In this document: piece after piece, positions 12,549-25,847 of the stretch | Position numbering within the stretch: position 1 is the stretch's first letter | How the letters are laid out: every line of letters starts with the position of its first letter | The notes under the pieces: model-generated | What the model was told of the DNA's origin: nothing | What the model saw: only the letters and a program-made list of their open reading frames with translations | The model's database searches: none | Translations under genes and position numbers: made by a program | NCBI RefSeq assembly: GCF_000003605.2 | Contig: NW_003108084.1 | Location: 524,883 to 588,882 of the forward strand | Direction of reading: 5' to 3' | DNA length: 64,000 nt | Origin: Saccoglossus kowalevskii | Taxonomy: Eukaryota > Hemichordata > Enteropneusta > Harrimaniidae

Positions 12549-12676
12549 TTTAAAGCGGGAGTGCCGTCACCTGCGCATGCGTCAGATGGCCATAACGTGG
12601 CATTGTTTACAAACAAGCGTCCACCCATGAGCCTTTGCGTTCGCAGGTGACGCCCCCCTCCCCCCCCCCGCTTTAA
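12549..12676 (-). mobile_element. MITE family B, internally deleted copy
   Basis: TTAA at both ends; starts TTAAAGCGGGAGTGCCGTCA. It contains TTTACAAACAAGCGTCCACC and CATGAGCCTTTGCGTT but lacks the GTTGTTATCGTCGCTTGG part of other B copies. A C-rich run (12656-12669) has expanded in the right terminus. Confidence 0.85.
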
Positions 12677-15600
12677 AACACCAAGCTACACGACAGCATG
12701 TACTTTTTAAAAGATGCAATGTGGACGAGAACATGACAATTTTAATACTGTTGTCTGATACTGCATTTCGATGAATATTTTGGAGTTGGATTTATCCTGA
12801 CCTGAAACTGTTCGGTGATACACATCTGAGTTTTCGTTCAATGAAATTATTTAATAGGCATGCGCACTGGTTGTTTTGGTAGAATAACCTTATCAATAGT
12901 TAACCCAACTGAACACTCATTCAAAATATGTCAGTCCACTTTTTCAAAACAAATTGGGTTTCACTCATAAAGAATTGGTTGTACAGCTATCATTTTCAAT
13001 AGAAAATTCTTAAATGCAGTATTAATGTTGTACTATTATAGTTTTACGCGTTAATTTAGTGGTTGAAGAGTGATTCCTGTCCTTTGTTTTCATGATAAGT
13101 TATGGTGCAATTCCCCAAAATTTACAACTGTTTACAACATCTACCATCTACGTCATAAAAGGGCTTCATCGCTAGAAGGCGCTTATTATAGAAAATGTAT
13201 ACAAATAACATTTCTGCGATATAAGTTTTTTAACCGCGAAGTCTTGAATGAAGTTCATACGCCGCGGAGTGTTATAAATCATTAACCAAGTCCAATTGCC
13301 ATATTAGGCATCCATACGTATTAGGTATTCTTGTCTGTAACGAAAGAGACACAATAGTTCCATCTGAGCTGCGGTATATATCATGCAGCAAAAAAAATGT
13401 CCGGAACAAGATATTATCTACTGAAATCCCAGTACACTTTCGGTCCAAACAAAGCCCCACAGCTATAAATATTTTCACGAGGTTTGATCCATGATTTTGT
13501 TATCGCGCAGTGCCCCTTGGGGCGGTAACTTGTAGCGCTAATCCGCCTTATTAGGCACGCCATGTAAATCCTATTATTATGCTAATTTAATTGGCGACAT
13601 TGTTTCTTGTTTGGACTCGTCCTCGCTTTAATTGCCATATCCGATAGTACTAGTACTGAGCCGAGCTCTACCAGATCGGAAATCGATCCGTGCGTTGAAC
13701 CATTTCGACTCCAGCAAGACTGGGTCCTGTCGAGGCAGATACTTAACAATTTTTAAGTACTTTAAATAATTAGTTTTACCAGTAGGGGAGAGGCTCAGCT
13801 CAATTTACGAGTAATCATATTTATATTTAGGGATGAAAAAATATTATGTGGTTTTCAGCAAAAATTGACACGCGAGGGAGACGGAGGGGTGTGTGTATGT
13901 CTTGGGAGGGGTATAGCGATTCGAACTGGTTTCGGTTTAAAACTACCGTCACAAAGGAATCACCACGTATATTCTAGGGCTGACATCTTCGCAGTACGAT
14001 ATACCCGTTATTGACCACGTTTATGACGTCATGACGTTTTCTTATGCATGCACTGCTTACAGAGAAGCACGTATCGTTTCTATAGCAACGTATTGGTAAT
14101 ATCCCCTGGCGTATCCTATTGTATATTGCTTCCGTCGCGGAGCAAGCATACTGCTTAATGGTGTTGCCAGGGTGACGAATCTACATTATTATTATGAGTA
14201 TTACGCAAGCATTTTGTCTAACGCTTGAGCAAAGTTTTAAAACTTTTATGTTTATTTGTAAAAACATTAAATCATTAAGAGATACTGTATAAATGCCATA
14301 TATCACAAAATGTACGTATGGGCGTCGATGCTACTAACCGCACGTAAACATTCCTTCTTGTAATCCCGTGTAATAGTCTCAGAGAATAATTGGCAGATTT
14401 GGTCCTACCAATAAAACCGATCATACATAGATTTAAGAGCTATATCACCTTATATTGACGTGGCATGTTTGCTTTCACAACAATCTTAATTGATACAGGA
14501 ATAGTATATAGGAATTTTTCTAGTGCGATATCATAACGTATCGGATTACGAACGAAAACATTCGCATAATCATAATCTTATGACCCATAGCAACAGAGTA
14601 ACCATAGTGTTCACATCACGGTCATATGAAGTTTACGTTATCTGAACGTCGTTCGGATGGTTTAATTGGAGGGGGTGTCATAACATAGAAGAATCGCAGT
14701 GTCGTAGCTCTTGAACTTGAAGGTCCATTAGCTGAGTTTTCGTTACCAGTTATATTATATGTATCAACCCACAGACTGCTCGCATTTATCCGTTTGGTAC
14801 AAAAACGAATGCATCCATGTTGAAACGTTGGTTATACCGGTTATGTACAACTGGTAGCTTGTTATGCGCTTCTAGATAGCACCTATACAGCAGGTTGGGT
14901 GCATGTAGATTTCACTTAGACAACTGGAAGAAGAATTTTTGTTCGAACACAAATTAATTTTATTTGGTCACGTTATCCAATATTGTGTTTAATTGCCGAT
15001 ACAACAGTGTTAATTTTTCACAAATATGATAAATAAGTCGGAAAAGGCAGCATGTGATCATCTAAACAACAAGGGTGCAGTGAGAAACAATACATATCGG
15101 TATATATTTTTCTTGGCAATTAGTTGTTTTAATTGCCAACAAATATATAGCGATATAACTACACGATTGCTTTTATATTTAAATACAGACATCATCGAAT
15201 GTATCGAATGAAGTATTGTTTCGCCGGGCAAAGCGCAACACAAATCCCGAGACAGCGCCCTCTTTGTAATGTCCCAGAATTCTCATATTTGGGTTATCGA
15301 CTAGAATTGAATTTTTCTTGTCGGTTACTGTCAAAGCGCAATTATAATATCTTGTACGCCATTTAGAAGGAAGCGCTCCTCTCATTTTTATAGAAGCCAG
15401 GGGTATATGTTAACCCCTCCCCTCTTCCCATCACCACCACCACCTAAGAAGTGACGTAACCTTGCCCCTACATGTATTATATCTCGTGACGTCATAGTAT
15501 GGCGGGTGAAACTCATGTTCCAGGAAATGTAGGAAACGTAAATTCCATTCTCTATGTGGATACTGTCTTGACACAGCTTAACTATGCTTAGGGTAACCAG

Positions 15601-17041
15601 TAATCATGTCAAAAGCCCTTAAAACCACATGCCGAAATCCGAGTCTCCACTGTGACGCAAGGGGCAGCGTCATTTTGCTCAGCGAGCCGGAACTGATGGT
15701 ATTAGGCCGGTACGTGCAAATGAGAGCGTTTTAAGTTATGTTTGTGTTACCAATTGTGGAAGGCGCCTTCACTATCGCAGCTAACTCAATTTTGACCTCC
15801 TGACGAAGATTTCAAGTACACTTCGTCTCATTAGTTGGGCGACAGTCAGGGCCACTTACGGGACTCAGTGGAAATTCGTTTCCATATCAAACGTTGTCAA
15901 ACGCAAATCAGGGATCATACAGACTATAATGTGAATTGAAACAGCTCTAAACCTAAGGGCTCCCCCGTTTGAAATCATGGGTTGGCTGAAAAAGTGTGAC
16001 CAATAATATTTTTTGAGGTTTCTTATCTGTGAATTTATATTTTAACTTGGTTGTATAGTTTTCTCTTGGTTTCTAGCTTGCAAATTCTTCTTTTTTTTTC
16101 AAATCTTCCAAATAGTCGATCTTTAATCAATCGAGACTTTGCTTAATGTGGAAAACAAATGTGTTTTCGTATACATCAAACCACTGTTAGTGAACAAATG
16201 CAATGTAGCCATGTTATGACGTCATTTACACAACATTAAAACTTCAGATTCTTGTTTTATGACGCGCTTCATTGGGTATAATGCGCAAATTTTATAGTAC
16301 AGGTGCGCGTGTACATTTATATAGTACATGCGGTTTTTGTGAAGATTGTGGAGTATGATTTCCCGAATTTCAATATCAATGTTGAGTCCTCTTTTTCAAA
16401 CGACTTTGAAGCCATCCCTAATGGCAATTTGGGATGTATTTTTAAATTCCTCGACATTTTGCAATGAACTCCAAACCGTAATGGTATTTCACCAATTCCG
16501 GTGGTTCTGCCTACAGATGATATCCGTTGTTGTTGATGGTAGAGTTGGAGACAGACGTCTGTCATTATCTCAGTGCTGATAGCACCGTACTTAATGTTAC
16601 GAGTACTCTGTCTTCAACTGCATCTAAAAGATTACCCAAACCATATCTCCGTCTCATTTTCGATATTACTTCGTGTCATGAATTCACCGATACACAAGAT
16701 AATTGCTAAAAAAATAGAATTATGTGAACAAATTAGATCGTTAGTAAGAAATGCATGAAGCGTTCGTTTTAACCGACAAATGTAGTTACTTGTTGGCGCA
16801 ACGTGGGTGCGTTACAGATCGTTGTCTGACTTCTTTGGCTCTTCCTTTCATATTTACTCAACTGATGTCCTGCAATAAATACCGTAATACTGGAATTGAA
16901 TTCATACAATGACATCCAAGTGTATTGCGTTTATATTTAAATCATTGGAAGATTTATGAACAATTAGTTCCTCCTACCACTGTAGATTTGAATGAGTTTT
17001 ACCTACACTACCTAAGCCACGTTACATAAAATCACACTGTA
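12677..17041. other. Non-coding stretch, nothing recognisable
   Basis: 4.4 kb of ordinary sequence. Overlapping frames at 15026-15385 and 16317-16758 were read and resemble no protein family. A palindromic TGACGTCATGACG near 14025 could bind CREB-like factors but has no gene nearby. Confidence 0.5.
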
Positions 17042-17127
17042 ACTACACTACACTACACTACACTACACTACACTACACTACACTACACTACACTACACTA
17101 CACTACACTACACGACACTACACTACA
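17042..17127. repeat. Pentanucleotide microsatellite (ACACT)n
   Basis: About 17 near-perfect units, with one ACGAC variant near the right end. Confidence 0.97.
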
Positions 17128-18747
17128 CCCAGTGAAATTCTCTTCTACCACAAGGTTCGTCCTAAATACACTTTTTTTAGCGTTAGTAACGCGAACGTAT
17201 CTTAATCTAAATCTGCAGGTTTACACTTTGTATCAAAAAATATGTTTACAAACCTAACTCTTGTTCTTTGACATGCGGCTATTAAAGATGACTTACTTCC
17301 CAATACAGGAACGCATGTCGTCAGGTAATTGGTTTCTTATTTAAATATTTATTTTTACTTACAAATATTTATAATAATAAACTGCCAAATTGTTGTATAT
17401 TATATCGTAGCATAGCACTGAATTCAAAACGTAAAAACCGCCAGTTTTAGAATATGCCGTATTTTCTTGAAGTGGTAGGATGTGAACATATTCACACCTG
17501 TGGGGAGTGAGGTCGTCAATATTCAATGCTGTCGCACAACAGGCTATTTTAATTACGGTGTGTCATTCATTTAGGGTCATCAATAACATTTAAGGTCACG
17601 AACTCTGACCTTTAGGTTGTTAAGCAGACTACAGGGAGATGACTATCACGCGACGAAGACAACGATGTAATTATCGAGACCCCTTGGCACCGATATTTTT
17701 TTATATCGCGCCACTCATTTGCGAGTTTTAGTTTCCACTTTGTATCTAATTTTCAGTCATTTATTTTTTTTCGTGTCTGACAATATTAATCTTTGTTATG
17801 TGTGTCAACCGGGTATGCCCTATAGATTGGCAAAGCGATTTTTATTATATTTGACCGATATTTGAACTTGGACTACAATGTTGTACAGACTCGTGGCGCC
17901 GTTCAATGTCTGTAATCCCGAGGTTGTGTGTGTGTGTGTTACTGGGCGGGTATGTCGGTGAATTGAGTGTTGTAGCTGCGTGTGACAGCTCTCAGCTCGG
18001 GAGACACATATCAAATCCACTCCAGCATTATCCACAGCAGACTCGGCTCAATGACTCGGAAATATTTTTAACCGACTGTCGGGGTGAACATTTAAAATTG
18101 CCAGAAAAATATTAATATTTAATTTGGTGTTCGAAAATGTGTTTGATATGTGACAAAAGGGGAACAAAGTAAGCGTCCGAAACGCGTTTATAATATCAAA
18201 CAACGACAATGCGCCCTGATTCATATAATTATAGTTTTGTGGTTTTAATCTAAAACTCAAACGCGCATGGCCGAAATGCGTTGAAATCCTTTCCACTAGC
18301 CATAGTGCCCGCATTGCTACAAAGCAGACACCAGTATGTGGACATACTCGCCACTGTAGAATTCTGTCTCCACACAGATTAATATTTAATTTTTGCGAGA
18401 CATCGACTCTTAGTTTATTTACTCAGAATTGAGCGAAAACATGACCGGGATTTCGGACCCGTATGGTGCCCACCCCTTTACCATGCGGGGTTTTATCTGT
18501 TCTCGGATCAGAGAAAGGGATTTTCACGGCTTACGGGAAAAACATTGCCTGAAGATTTGACACACTAATTAGAAATATAAGGAACTGGGAAATAGAAAAC
18601 ATACACATGCGTTTCTTTTATAACAGAGGGAACCACCGTGTCCAAGCAAAACATTGTAAAAAATTGGAAACACAATTTGCGCTTCCTAATTGAGGAAATG
18701 ATTACAGTTGTAAAATTGTCATATAGTTAGAAAAGAAACCCAATGAT
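17128..18747. other. Non-coding stretch
   Basis: Contains a short TG run (about 17926-17940) and an ATTT-rich patch near 17340; otherwise nothing recognised. Confidence 0.5.
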
Positions 18748-18880
18748 TTAAAGCGCGGTGGTCGTCGCGCAGCGCGTGTTCGAATTTCATGTAAATAAAC
18801 AATGTATTTTACACGCGTTGTATACGTCACTATGAGTCCCATATCGAACAGGCCGCGGCACGACGACTGCCGCCCTTTAA
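18748..18880 (-). mobile_element. MITE family A, complete copy
   Basis: TTAA at both ends; starts TTAAAGCGCGGTGGTCGTCG and ends CGACGACTGCCGCCCTTTAA. The interior matches the other A copies closely. A 66-residue frame on the minus strand across it is an element shadow. Confidence 0.9.
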
Positions 18881-19389
18881 AACAAATTTCCATAACAATC
18901 ACGACAATAAACTATCAGATAGAGATGTGAGCAATATAGTACCGCTAGATTGAAAGGCGAGGCCTAAGCGTGGTAACTACATGAACGTTGATGCATTCTA
19001 AATTTCTAATACTCGTATGCGGTTCAGTGAGAGGCGGATGTGGTGATGCCTTCCATCATGACCGAGATTCAAGAACTGTGTATTTTTTTTTCCTTTTTGA
19101 GTTGTACGTTCTCACATCATACCCCATGATTGGTGAGATTAAAGTTGTATTTATATTTGCAAATTTAATGATACGTATCATACGCAACCGAAAGCAATTT
19201 GTGTGTCCGGCAACACTAAGAGTCGCCACTTTGTCGCAGATAAGTTTGGAACAAAAATATTAAAGCTTATATTCTGAAAATATTTTACTAACTAACACAG
19301 AAGTCGAAAAGGGTTATGCGACACTTACGTTAAAATTATTCCAAGTACCCATGTTTTTTTTTAAAATTGTCAGGGTCAATTGTGTACAT

Positions 19390-19497
19390 GCCCGTGTTCG
19401 AATTTCATGTAAATAAAGAATGTATTTTACACGCGTTGTATACGTCGCTATGAGTCCCATATGGAACAGGACGCGGCACGACGACTGCGCCCTTTAA
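19390..19497 (-). mobile_element. MITE family A, copy truncated at its left
   Basis: Starts abruptly within CGTGTTCGAATTTCATGTAA, lacking the terminal repeat, and ends CGACGACTGCGCCCTTTAA. It lies 500 bases from the complete copy at 18748, in the same orientation. Confidence 0.85.
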
Positions 19498-20150
19498 ACA
19501 ATACTGAATCTCAAAATCATGACTTCGTAGTATGAAAGTCGAGATTTTGAGAGTGTATGTCGAAATTTCGAGAATAAAACTCATGATTTGGAAAGGTTAT
19601 ATATTATTATACGTGGCATGGCTATAGTGATGCCCGTATATATACATATCGCCTTTCACATTATTTGTTGCTTCTACATTGTTATATGCATTTTTACGGT
19701 TTTATTCTATTCAACTCGATCCTGAATTCTAGTCACACAACATCAACTCGTACTGGGACCGTACTTCGACTCTATTTCAAATTGCACTGCGGTCGATCAT
19801 TAACCATTGTTTTCACATACATCCAAATTTGATATCTCCTCAAACGATCGCGATTGTCAATTGACCAGGGAGCGTACTTGTTGTGATATTTAATAGGGGT
19901 ATGTTTGTTGATTTGCCGTCTCAGTATCTTGGAATTAGACCATATTCCTATTTACTATAATGAATTGCCCAGTACCACAACCCACATATGTCAATAGTCG
20001 CACCAAGTGTGGACCTTCGTGACAACTATACGCTTAAGTGAAACACTAAATCTGATTGTCCTGTTAAATTCATGTTTTTGTGAATGAAGTGATGGCAAAT
20101 GGGGTCAGTGACCCAGAGTATACGATTCTTCATACATACAATAGTACCGA

Positions 20151-20168
20151 ATTTATTTATTTATTAAT

Positions 20169-20251
<83 letters not shown>

Positions 20252-20458
20252 CTCATTATTCATTTATTTATTCATGCGTTCATTCATTCATTCATTCATT
20301 CTTTTTCATTTATTCATTCATTCGTTCGTTCATTCTTTATTCATTCATCCACCAATTCTCTGCTTATTCTATGTTTTTCACTACTAGTATACTTCATTCA
20401 TTTATTCGTTCATTCATTTGGTCATTCATTCTTTTGTTCATTCATTCATTTGTTGTAT

Positions 20459-20513
<55 letters not shown>

Positions 20514-20545
20514 TTCGTTCATTTTTATTTATTCATTCACCAATT
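20151..20545. repeat. Compound tetranucleotide microsatellite (ATTT)n-(ATTC)n-(ATTT)n
   Basis: Long TTTA runs at 20151-20260 and 20455-20518 flank a degenerate TTCA/TTCG section. The 161- and 82-residue frames here encode only L/F/I/Y or S/F/I/H repeats and are artefacts. Confidence 0.97.
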
Positions 20546-22465
20546 CTCCTCTCTGCTTATTCTAGTTTTGTTTTAACTATACTTGTATTATTGCGTGGTA
20601 ACCTCGATAGATTATATAGAATTGCTGTTGCCTTGGAACGAGTGGGCGTGTCGGTAGTATCGGAGACGCCTATTTCGTCAGGGGATTTGAAAGGGTAAAA
20701 TTGGCTTCTATTTATAACACTAATGAACGCGTTATGATATGAATTGTCATATTTCGGCGCCACGCTGACCGCGACTGTGTTTAATCAGTACAATAGTCTG
20801 TTAATTCAATACCCTTTAAAAATCAGCATAATTATTGTAATAAGCATAGAATGGTGATATCGTACCGGATCGAGTGGCGCCACCTACCCCAGTCTACGTG
20901 TTTGCTTACACCCCCACCCATCCAACAACGTTAATATCTACGGCTAACCACTGAACTAGCGAGTGAAATCATATCATTGTACACATTACATCTAACAATA
21001 AAATGTATTTATTATTATTTCTAATTAAAATTGAATTATGTTCTCACCACAAGTTACATAAATTGAACCGCTTTTTGTTTATAAAATCGTTTTACGACTT
21101 TTTAATAGTATGTAGCATATGTTAGCATCGATACCTTTTAATGCGCACAATAGAGTCCATAGTTATTATTTGAATGAGAATGTATTTGTTATTACCGTTA
21201 AATAAAAAAAAATACGTTGATTGAACTGCCTTTGTCAATAACATGGTTTTACAACTTTGTAATAGCATGTAGAATATGTTTCCGTCAGTAAGCAAGCACA
21301 AGATGAATATTGTCATCGTAACCGCCATCGCTCCAATACGAAAACATATAATTTCGACTTTTAAACCTCGAAATCACATTTTATTTTCGAAAAAAACAAA
21401 AAACTTATATTTCCGAAATTTCGAAATGGGTAGAATATTATAGAATGAGAAGTGACAAAACCTATGAAAAAAAATGATTCATAATTAAATAGTTCAGATA
21501 GTTCACCAAGATTAATAATTTGGGGCGATCTTCGTGTAAAAATTGTGCTCCCGCGTCCACTGTTAATGAGATAGTTATTATTATTATTTTTTTTAATTTA
21601 ACCCAGCTTCACGAGTGACTTGACGATTACAAAGTGCAGTGGAATAGAAAGGCATTGGAACAGGTGGCAGATGGTCACGTGTTCGGGTCGCAGGACGGTA
21701 TATTTCATCTTCATGCCCGCCAAAAGAATACATAAAACATCATAAATTCAAATTCGCGCATTTACGCATAGTTGAAACTAATACCCCGATTTATAAATGC
21801 ACCGCGAATAATAACAGCAAGGCCAGTGCGATGTGTGATTTCTCTTCCTTCTGCTAGATTATATACAAACTCCAAAATAAAACGATTATTTGTGTTTTAT
21901 TTTATTGTGTTTTCTCTGTTGCCAGACGCTCACAATGGCGTTTTAAAACGCTATAATTAAACGCTACAGAAAATAATGGCACAATGCACGAGCAAACGAA
22001 ACAGCGCTGATCCCATACGGCGTGTTGATCAAAGCACACACACAAAACAAACTAAAACCAGGCAGAAAGTCGTTTAATTTTTTTTTTATTTGGGTGTTAA
22101 ATACTTGTAAAATATCACTCTTTTGTTGAGATAATTTCAAGGCCTCTACAGCATATGGTGTATGGTCCGTTAAATAAAGCAAACATTTTTTAAACGATTT
22201 CTTTGGAATTAAGCATATATATAAGCGGCGTTTGAAAACAAACATTGACAATATATAAAGACCAGCGTGCACGATTAAACGGAACACAACTGTAGGGGAT
22301 AATAACAATTTGATGAATAACAGATGGCGTACGAAATTATGATAGTTCCATATCAGATACATGATTATGATCAACCCCGAATCAGTTATTAGAATACCCG
22401 AGTATCTGAACATGATATCTGAATCTGGAAACATAATATTTAATAATGCTTACCATTTTTGTCTT
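20546..22465. other. Non-coding stretch up to the assembly gap
   Basis: No recognised element. A 156-residue minus-strand frame (21964-22434) is the longest non-repetitive frame apart from SMAD. It is hydrophobic and lysine/leucine-rich, has no recognisable domain, and is within chance expectation for 128 kb of AT-rich strand. Confidence 0.5.
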
Positions 22466-22755
22466 NNNNNNNNNNNNNNNNNNNNNNNNNNNNNNNNNNN
22501 NNNNNNNNNNNNNNNNNNNNNNNNNNNNNNNNNNNNNNNNNNNNNNNNNNNNNNNNNNNNNNNNNNNNNNNNNNNNNNNNNNNNNNNNNNNNNNNNNNNN
22601 NNNNNNNNNNNNNNNNNNNNNNNNNNNNNNNNNNNNNNNNNNNNNNNNNNNNNNNNNNNNNNNNNNNNNNNNNNNNNNNNNNNNNNNNNNNNNNNNNNNN
22701 NNNNNNNNNNNNNNNNNNNNNNNNNNNNNNNNNNNNNNNNNNNNNNNNNNNNNNN
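22466..22755. other. Assembly gap (290 N)
   Basis: An unbroken run of N. Frames reported across it have no meaning. Confidence 1.
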
Positions 22756-22774
22756 GCCCTTTTAGATATTGCCG

Positions 22775-23230
22775 GAACGCTCATTTGGCTTTATGTATAT
22801 GGGCCCGTAACAAGTTTCTCTACTCATTCATGCTGTCTCCACCATACGGAGTACAATTGCACTAGGCTCTGGGAAGGTCTATATTCATTCTTGTTATTTC
22901 CAGAGTGGCGGGTGCATATTTGTTGGGAAGGTCAATATTCACGAATACTGCTTCCAATAGTTCAACTGTAGACCGTATCATCTTGGTCTATATTATTGCA
23001 TATTGCCACCGGTAGGGGAGGTACATAATTTCATTCATATTGGAACAGTATAACTATATTCATAATCATTGTATCTTGCACTTGGTATTACATGATGTTT
23101 TCAGTTACGAGGTATTTATTCATGTATGTTTCCCATACACCAACAAGGGGTCCATATTTAAGGTTGTTATTCATGTATATTGCCCACAGCAATGGTCCAT
23201 ATGTATTGTAGGCTGTTGAGTTATGTTATT
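22775..23230. repeat. Degenerate tandem repeat next to the assembly gap
   Basis: Irregular copies of a roughly 50-65-bp unit with GGTCYATATT, TATTCATGTATRTTKCCCA and GGGGTCC. Best seen at 23112-23210, where TTATTCATGTATGTTTCCCA and TTATTCATGTATATTGCCCA are 55-60 bases apart. Divergence is high. Confidence 0.65.
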
Positions 23231-23780
23231 TGTATTACGTAGTTCGATATGACCATTTGTCCATTATCCTTTAGTAAAACAACAAAGTGAATATCTGCGC
23301 ATATCCTGTCTTTCTGTAATGAAGCACGTTTCTTTTCAATTTAGTCGATGTCATCTTCTGTTCCTTTTGGGAGGAGGGGGTGCGCCATACGCGTTCCTCC
23401 TTTGTTTATTTCTTGGAAAAACATATGTACAGTTTTCAATTTCGATTTTTTGGCGCAGGACATTTATCGTGAAGGACCCCTCACCCAATTATAATACTTC
23501 AATCGTGGAAACAATGGTAAATCACGACGAAATCGATCAGACTGATTCCCATCCCTATCTGATGGTAACACGTCACTGGCTCCGTCATTCTTGCGATCTT
23601 AAGCCTCCGTACAGTACTGTGTCTCGCAGGCAGATATAAACCGACGATATGTCGAAGGAGACTGTCGCAGATAAAAGTCTTAGTTCTATACTAGTCCGGG
23701 ATAAGTGCTCTATAGTTTAATTGCCCTCAGAATGTGGAGAGCACTCCAACTCGTTTCCGTTTTTAATTTGAACCGTGTAA

Positions 23781-23905
23781 CGATACGTTGTTTGTCTACT
23801 TCTGCCCTTCTATAAGAGTTCAGTCTCTACCACCATGTAGTTTTCGGTACGTTGTTTGTCTGCTTCCGCCCTTTTAAAAGGGTTAGCCTCGTTCGCGGCA
23901 CTGGT
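23781..23905. repeat. Two-copy tandem duplication, about 64-bp period
   Basis: CGATACGTTGTTTGTCTACT then TCTGCCCTTCTATAAGAGTT is followed 64 bases on by GGTACGTTGTTTGTCTGCTT then CCGCCCTTTTAAAAGGGTT. Confidence 0.8.
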
Positions 23906-24114
23906 TTCGGCCACTTATCTCATGTCTTTAGCAAGAATTGTGACTTAGATTATCCACAATATATCAATCAATGCCTAATCCGAAACCTGTATTCCTTTGA
24001 AAAATAAGACTGGGAAAAAATTGAAAAAATCCGTGATATCTTGGCGCCGATTTGCGTCTGAGATCGATTGTAAGTTCATTTTTCTTCATTCTACATCATG
24101 ATGTATGTGAATCA

Positions 24115-24213
24115 GTGGACGCGATTACGGGGAAGAATGGAACACAATATGAAGGGCATAAAGTCTCGTAGTTCCCTCGCTCTCAGTGAGATTTCGGCGG
24201 CCATTTTATCTAT
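24115..24213. repeat. Dispersed repeat family F, copy 2
   Basis: Partner of 2060-2160: GACGCGATTACGGGG, GGAACACAATATGAAGGGC, AAGTCTCGTAGTTCCCTCGC, TCAGTGAGATTTCGGCGGCC, ATTTT. A related ATCTTGGCGCCGATTTGCGT at 24037 suggests an additional partial unit just upstream. Confidence 0.7.
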
Positions 24214-25128
24214 TTTGTGTTAATTTTCTTCACGCTTTCATTACCATATGTTCATGCCATTAGGGTGCAGACATCTGAAATGTCGTATCTGTATTTTTTC
24301 TTATTTTTTACATTGGTTTATAGGGTGAAATTGTATTCAGTGACATGGTCTGACAATTTCCCAAAAAATAACTTTTAATTAAATTAGAGAGTTTCCGGGT
24401 GATAATAATTTCCGATTATATTCAATGAGACGTTTTCTTCGAAAATGCACTGCACACATGCGCAGATGTACAAAATATGAATTCGACTCTTTCAAAATTC
24501 AAACAAAAAATTTAAATCGCGTGGCCCTTCGAGGAGAAAAATATATCTAAACAAGAAGTATTATTAGATTGGCCTTGACGGTACACCCAGACTTATTGCC
24601 GTCTACATTTATGAAATCTACACCGTATTGGAATGACCTTCGTCCAGTCGGGCGGATTGGAGTATTCAAAAAGATAATAAGCTTAGTCGTGTTCTGGAGG
24701 ATGAGATACACCTTTTTTCAGTATCATTCTGTTTTTTAATATCAAGACTGACTTTGTTCACTTGCTGAAATCGATACCGCCATCACAACACTATGTTAGG
24801 AGAATTTCAAATCTAAATCGTCTGCTGACTGCATAAAACATTGATCGAAGTGCGTCTCTTTGCATACAAATCGAGGAGTTTTCCCGGTATGTTTCCTTAT
24901 CTGATATAAATATTTAATAAAGAACGCTACTAGAAAAAATCAATTTATGTAAATTTCGTCTTTTTAGTGAAATGCCATCTCGGGTCAAGACAAATAAACG
25001 ATTTGCTTCTGGTCCGCGTACACGTCAGTTCAAAAGATTTCTGCAAAAATACTACAAAAATGAAAAAGGCAGTTTCGGGGAAATATTAGTACGGTTGAAA
25101 ACTCAAATCTTGTTTTCATTTTCACGCA
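24214..25128. other. Non-coding stretch, nothing recognisable
   Basis: No recognisable frames or shared repeats. Confidence 0.5.
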
Positions 25129-25202
25129 CACAACGCGTTTGATATACATTGTTTATTTACATAAAATCGAACACGCGCTGTGCGACGACCACCGCCCTTT
25201 AA
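25129..25202 (+). mobile_element. MITE family A, right-hand fragment
   Basis: Only the right half is present: CACAACGCGTTTGATATACA, TTGTTTATTTACATAAAATC, then CGACGACCACCGCCCTTTAA. The left terminus and GATATGGGACTC core are missing. Confidence 0.8.
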
Positions 25203-25715
25203 GAGAATTGTGATCGACATGTAGCTTATTGGCCAGGAAACTTGTTTAAACCAAATCCCGAAATTAATTACATTCTGTTTTAACTTGCGTTTCCTTTATT
25301 AAACACGTGACCTTCATGTTTTGATATTTTTACACTTTAATTTTACGCAAAAAACAAACAAACATGCAACTACAAAGATTAGCCACATATACTTTGGGGG
25401 ATGTATCAGGATATTTCGAAATTTTTAGAAATAATTTTCTCCAAAGACATTTTTGAAGGCCGGATTAGACAAAGATATGGAAAAATCCAATTATAACCAA
25501 TATCCCTTGATGTGTGCTGGTATAACTTCAGAAAAAGTTACCCGGTTTTGAAATCGTGGACACGTCTACATTGAATATCATGGTGGGTTGAAGTTGCATC
25601 CCTATTTTGCAAATCTGAGAGGTCCAATCCTCTAACCATAAATACACTATCAATTGTGAACGGATGATGGAGACTGAATTAACTGCAGAATTTGAATTTA
25701 AACGACTCTTCTAAG

Positions 25716-25847
25716 TTAAAGGGCGGCAGTCGTCGTGCCGCGTCCTGTTCGATATGGGACTCTAGCGACGTATACAACGCGTGTAAAATACATTGTTTTT
25801 TTACACGAAATTCAAACACGCGCTGCGCGACGACCACCGCGCTTTAA
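25716..25847 (+). mobile_element. MITE family A, complete copy
   Basis: TTAA at both ends; TTAAAGGGCGGCAGTCGTCG to CGACGACCACCGCGCTTTAA, with the full core. It lies 0.5 kb downstream of the fragment at 25129, in the same orientation. Confidence 0.92.

Noticed and set aside
20080-20698. 161- and 82-residue plus-strand frames
   Set aside because: Composed of ATTT/TTCA microsatellite translation.
21964-22434. 156-residue minus-strand frame, the longest non-repetitive one after SMAD
   Set aside because: No recognisable domain, low-complexity hydrophobic make-up, and a length that chance alone can give about once in a window of this size and AT content.
22361-22971. Frames of 114-170 residues across the N run
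   Set aside because: Most of the translation is undetermined sequence.
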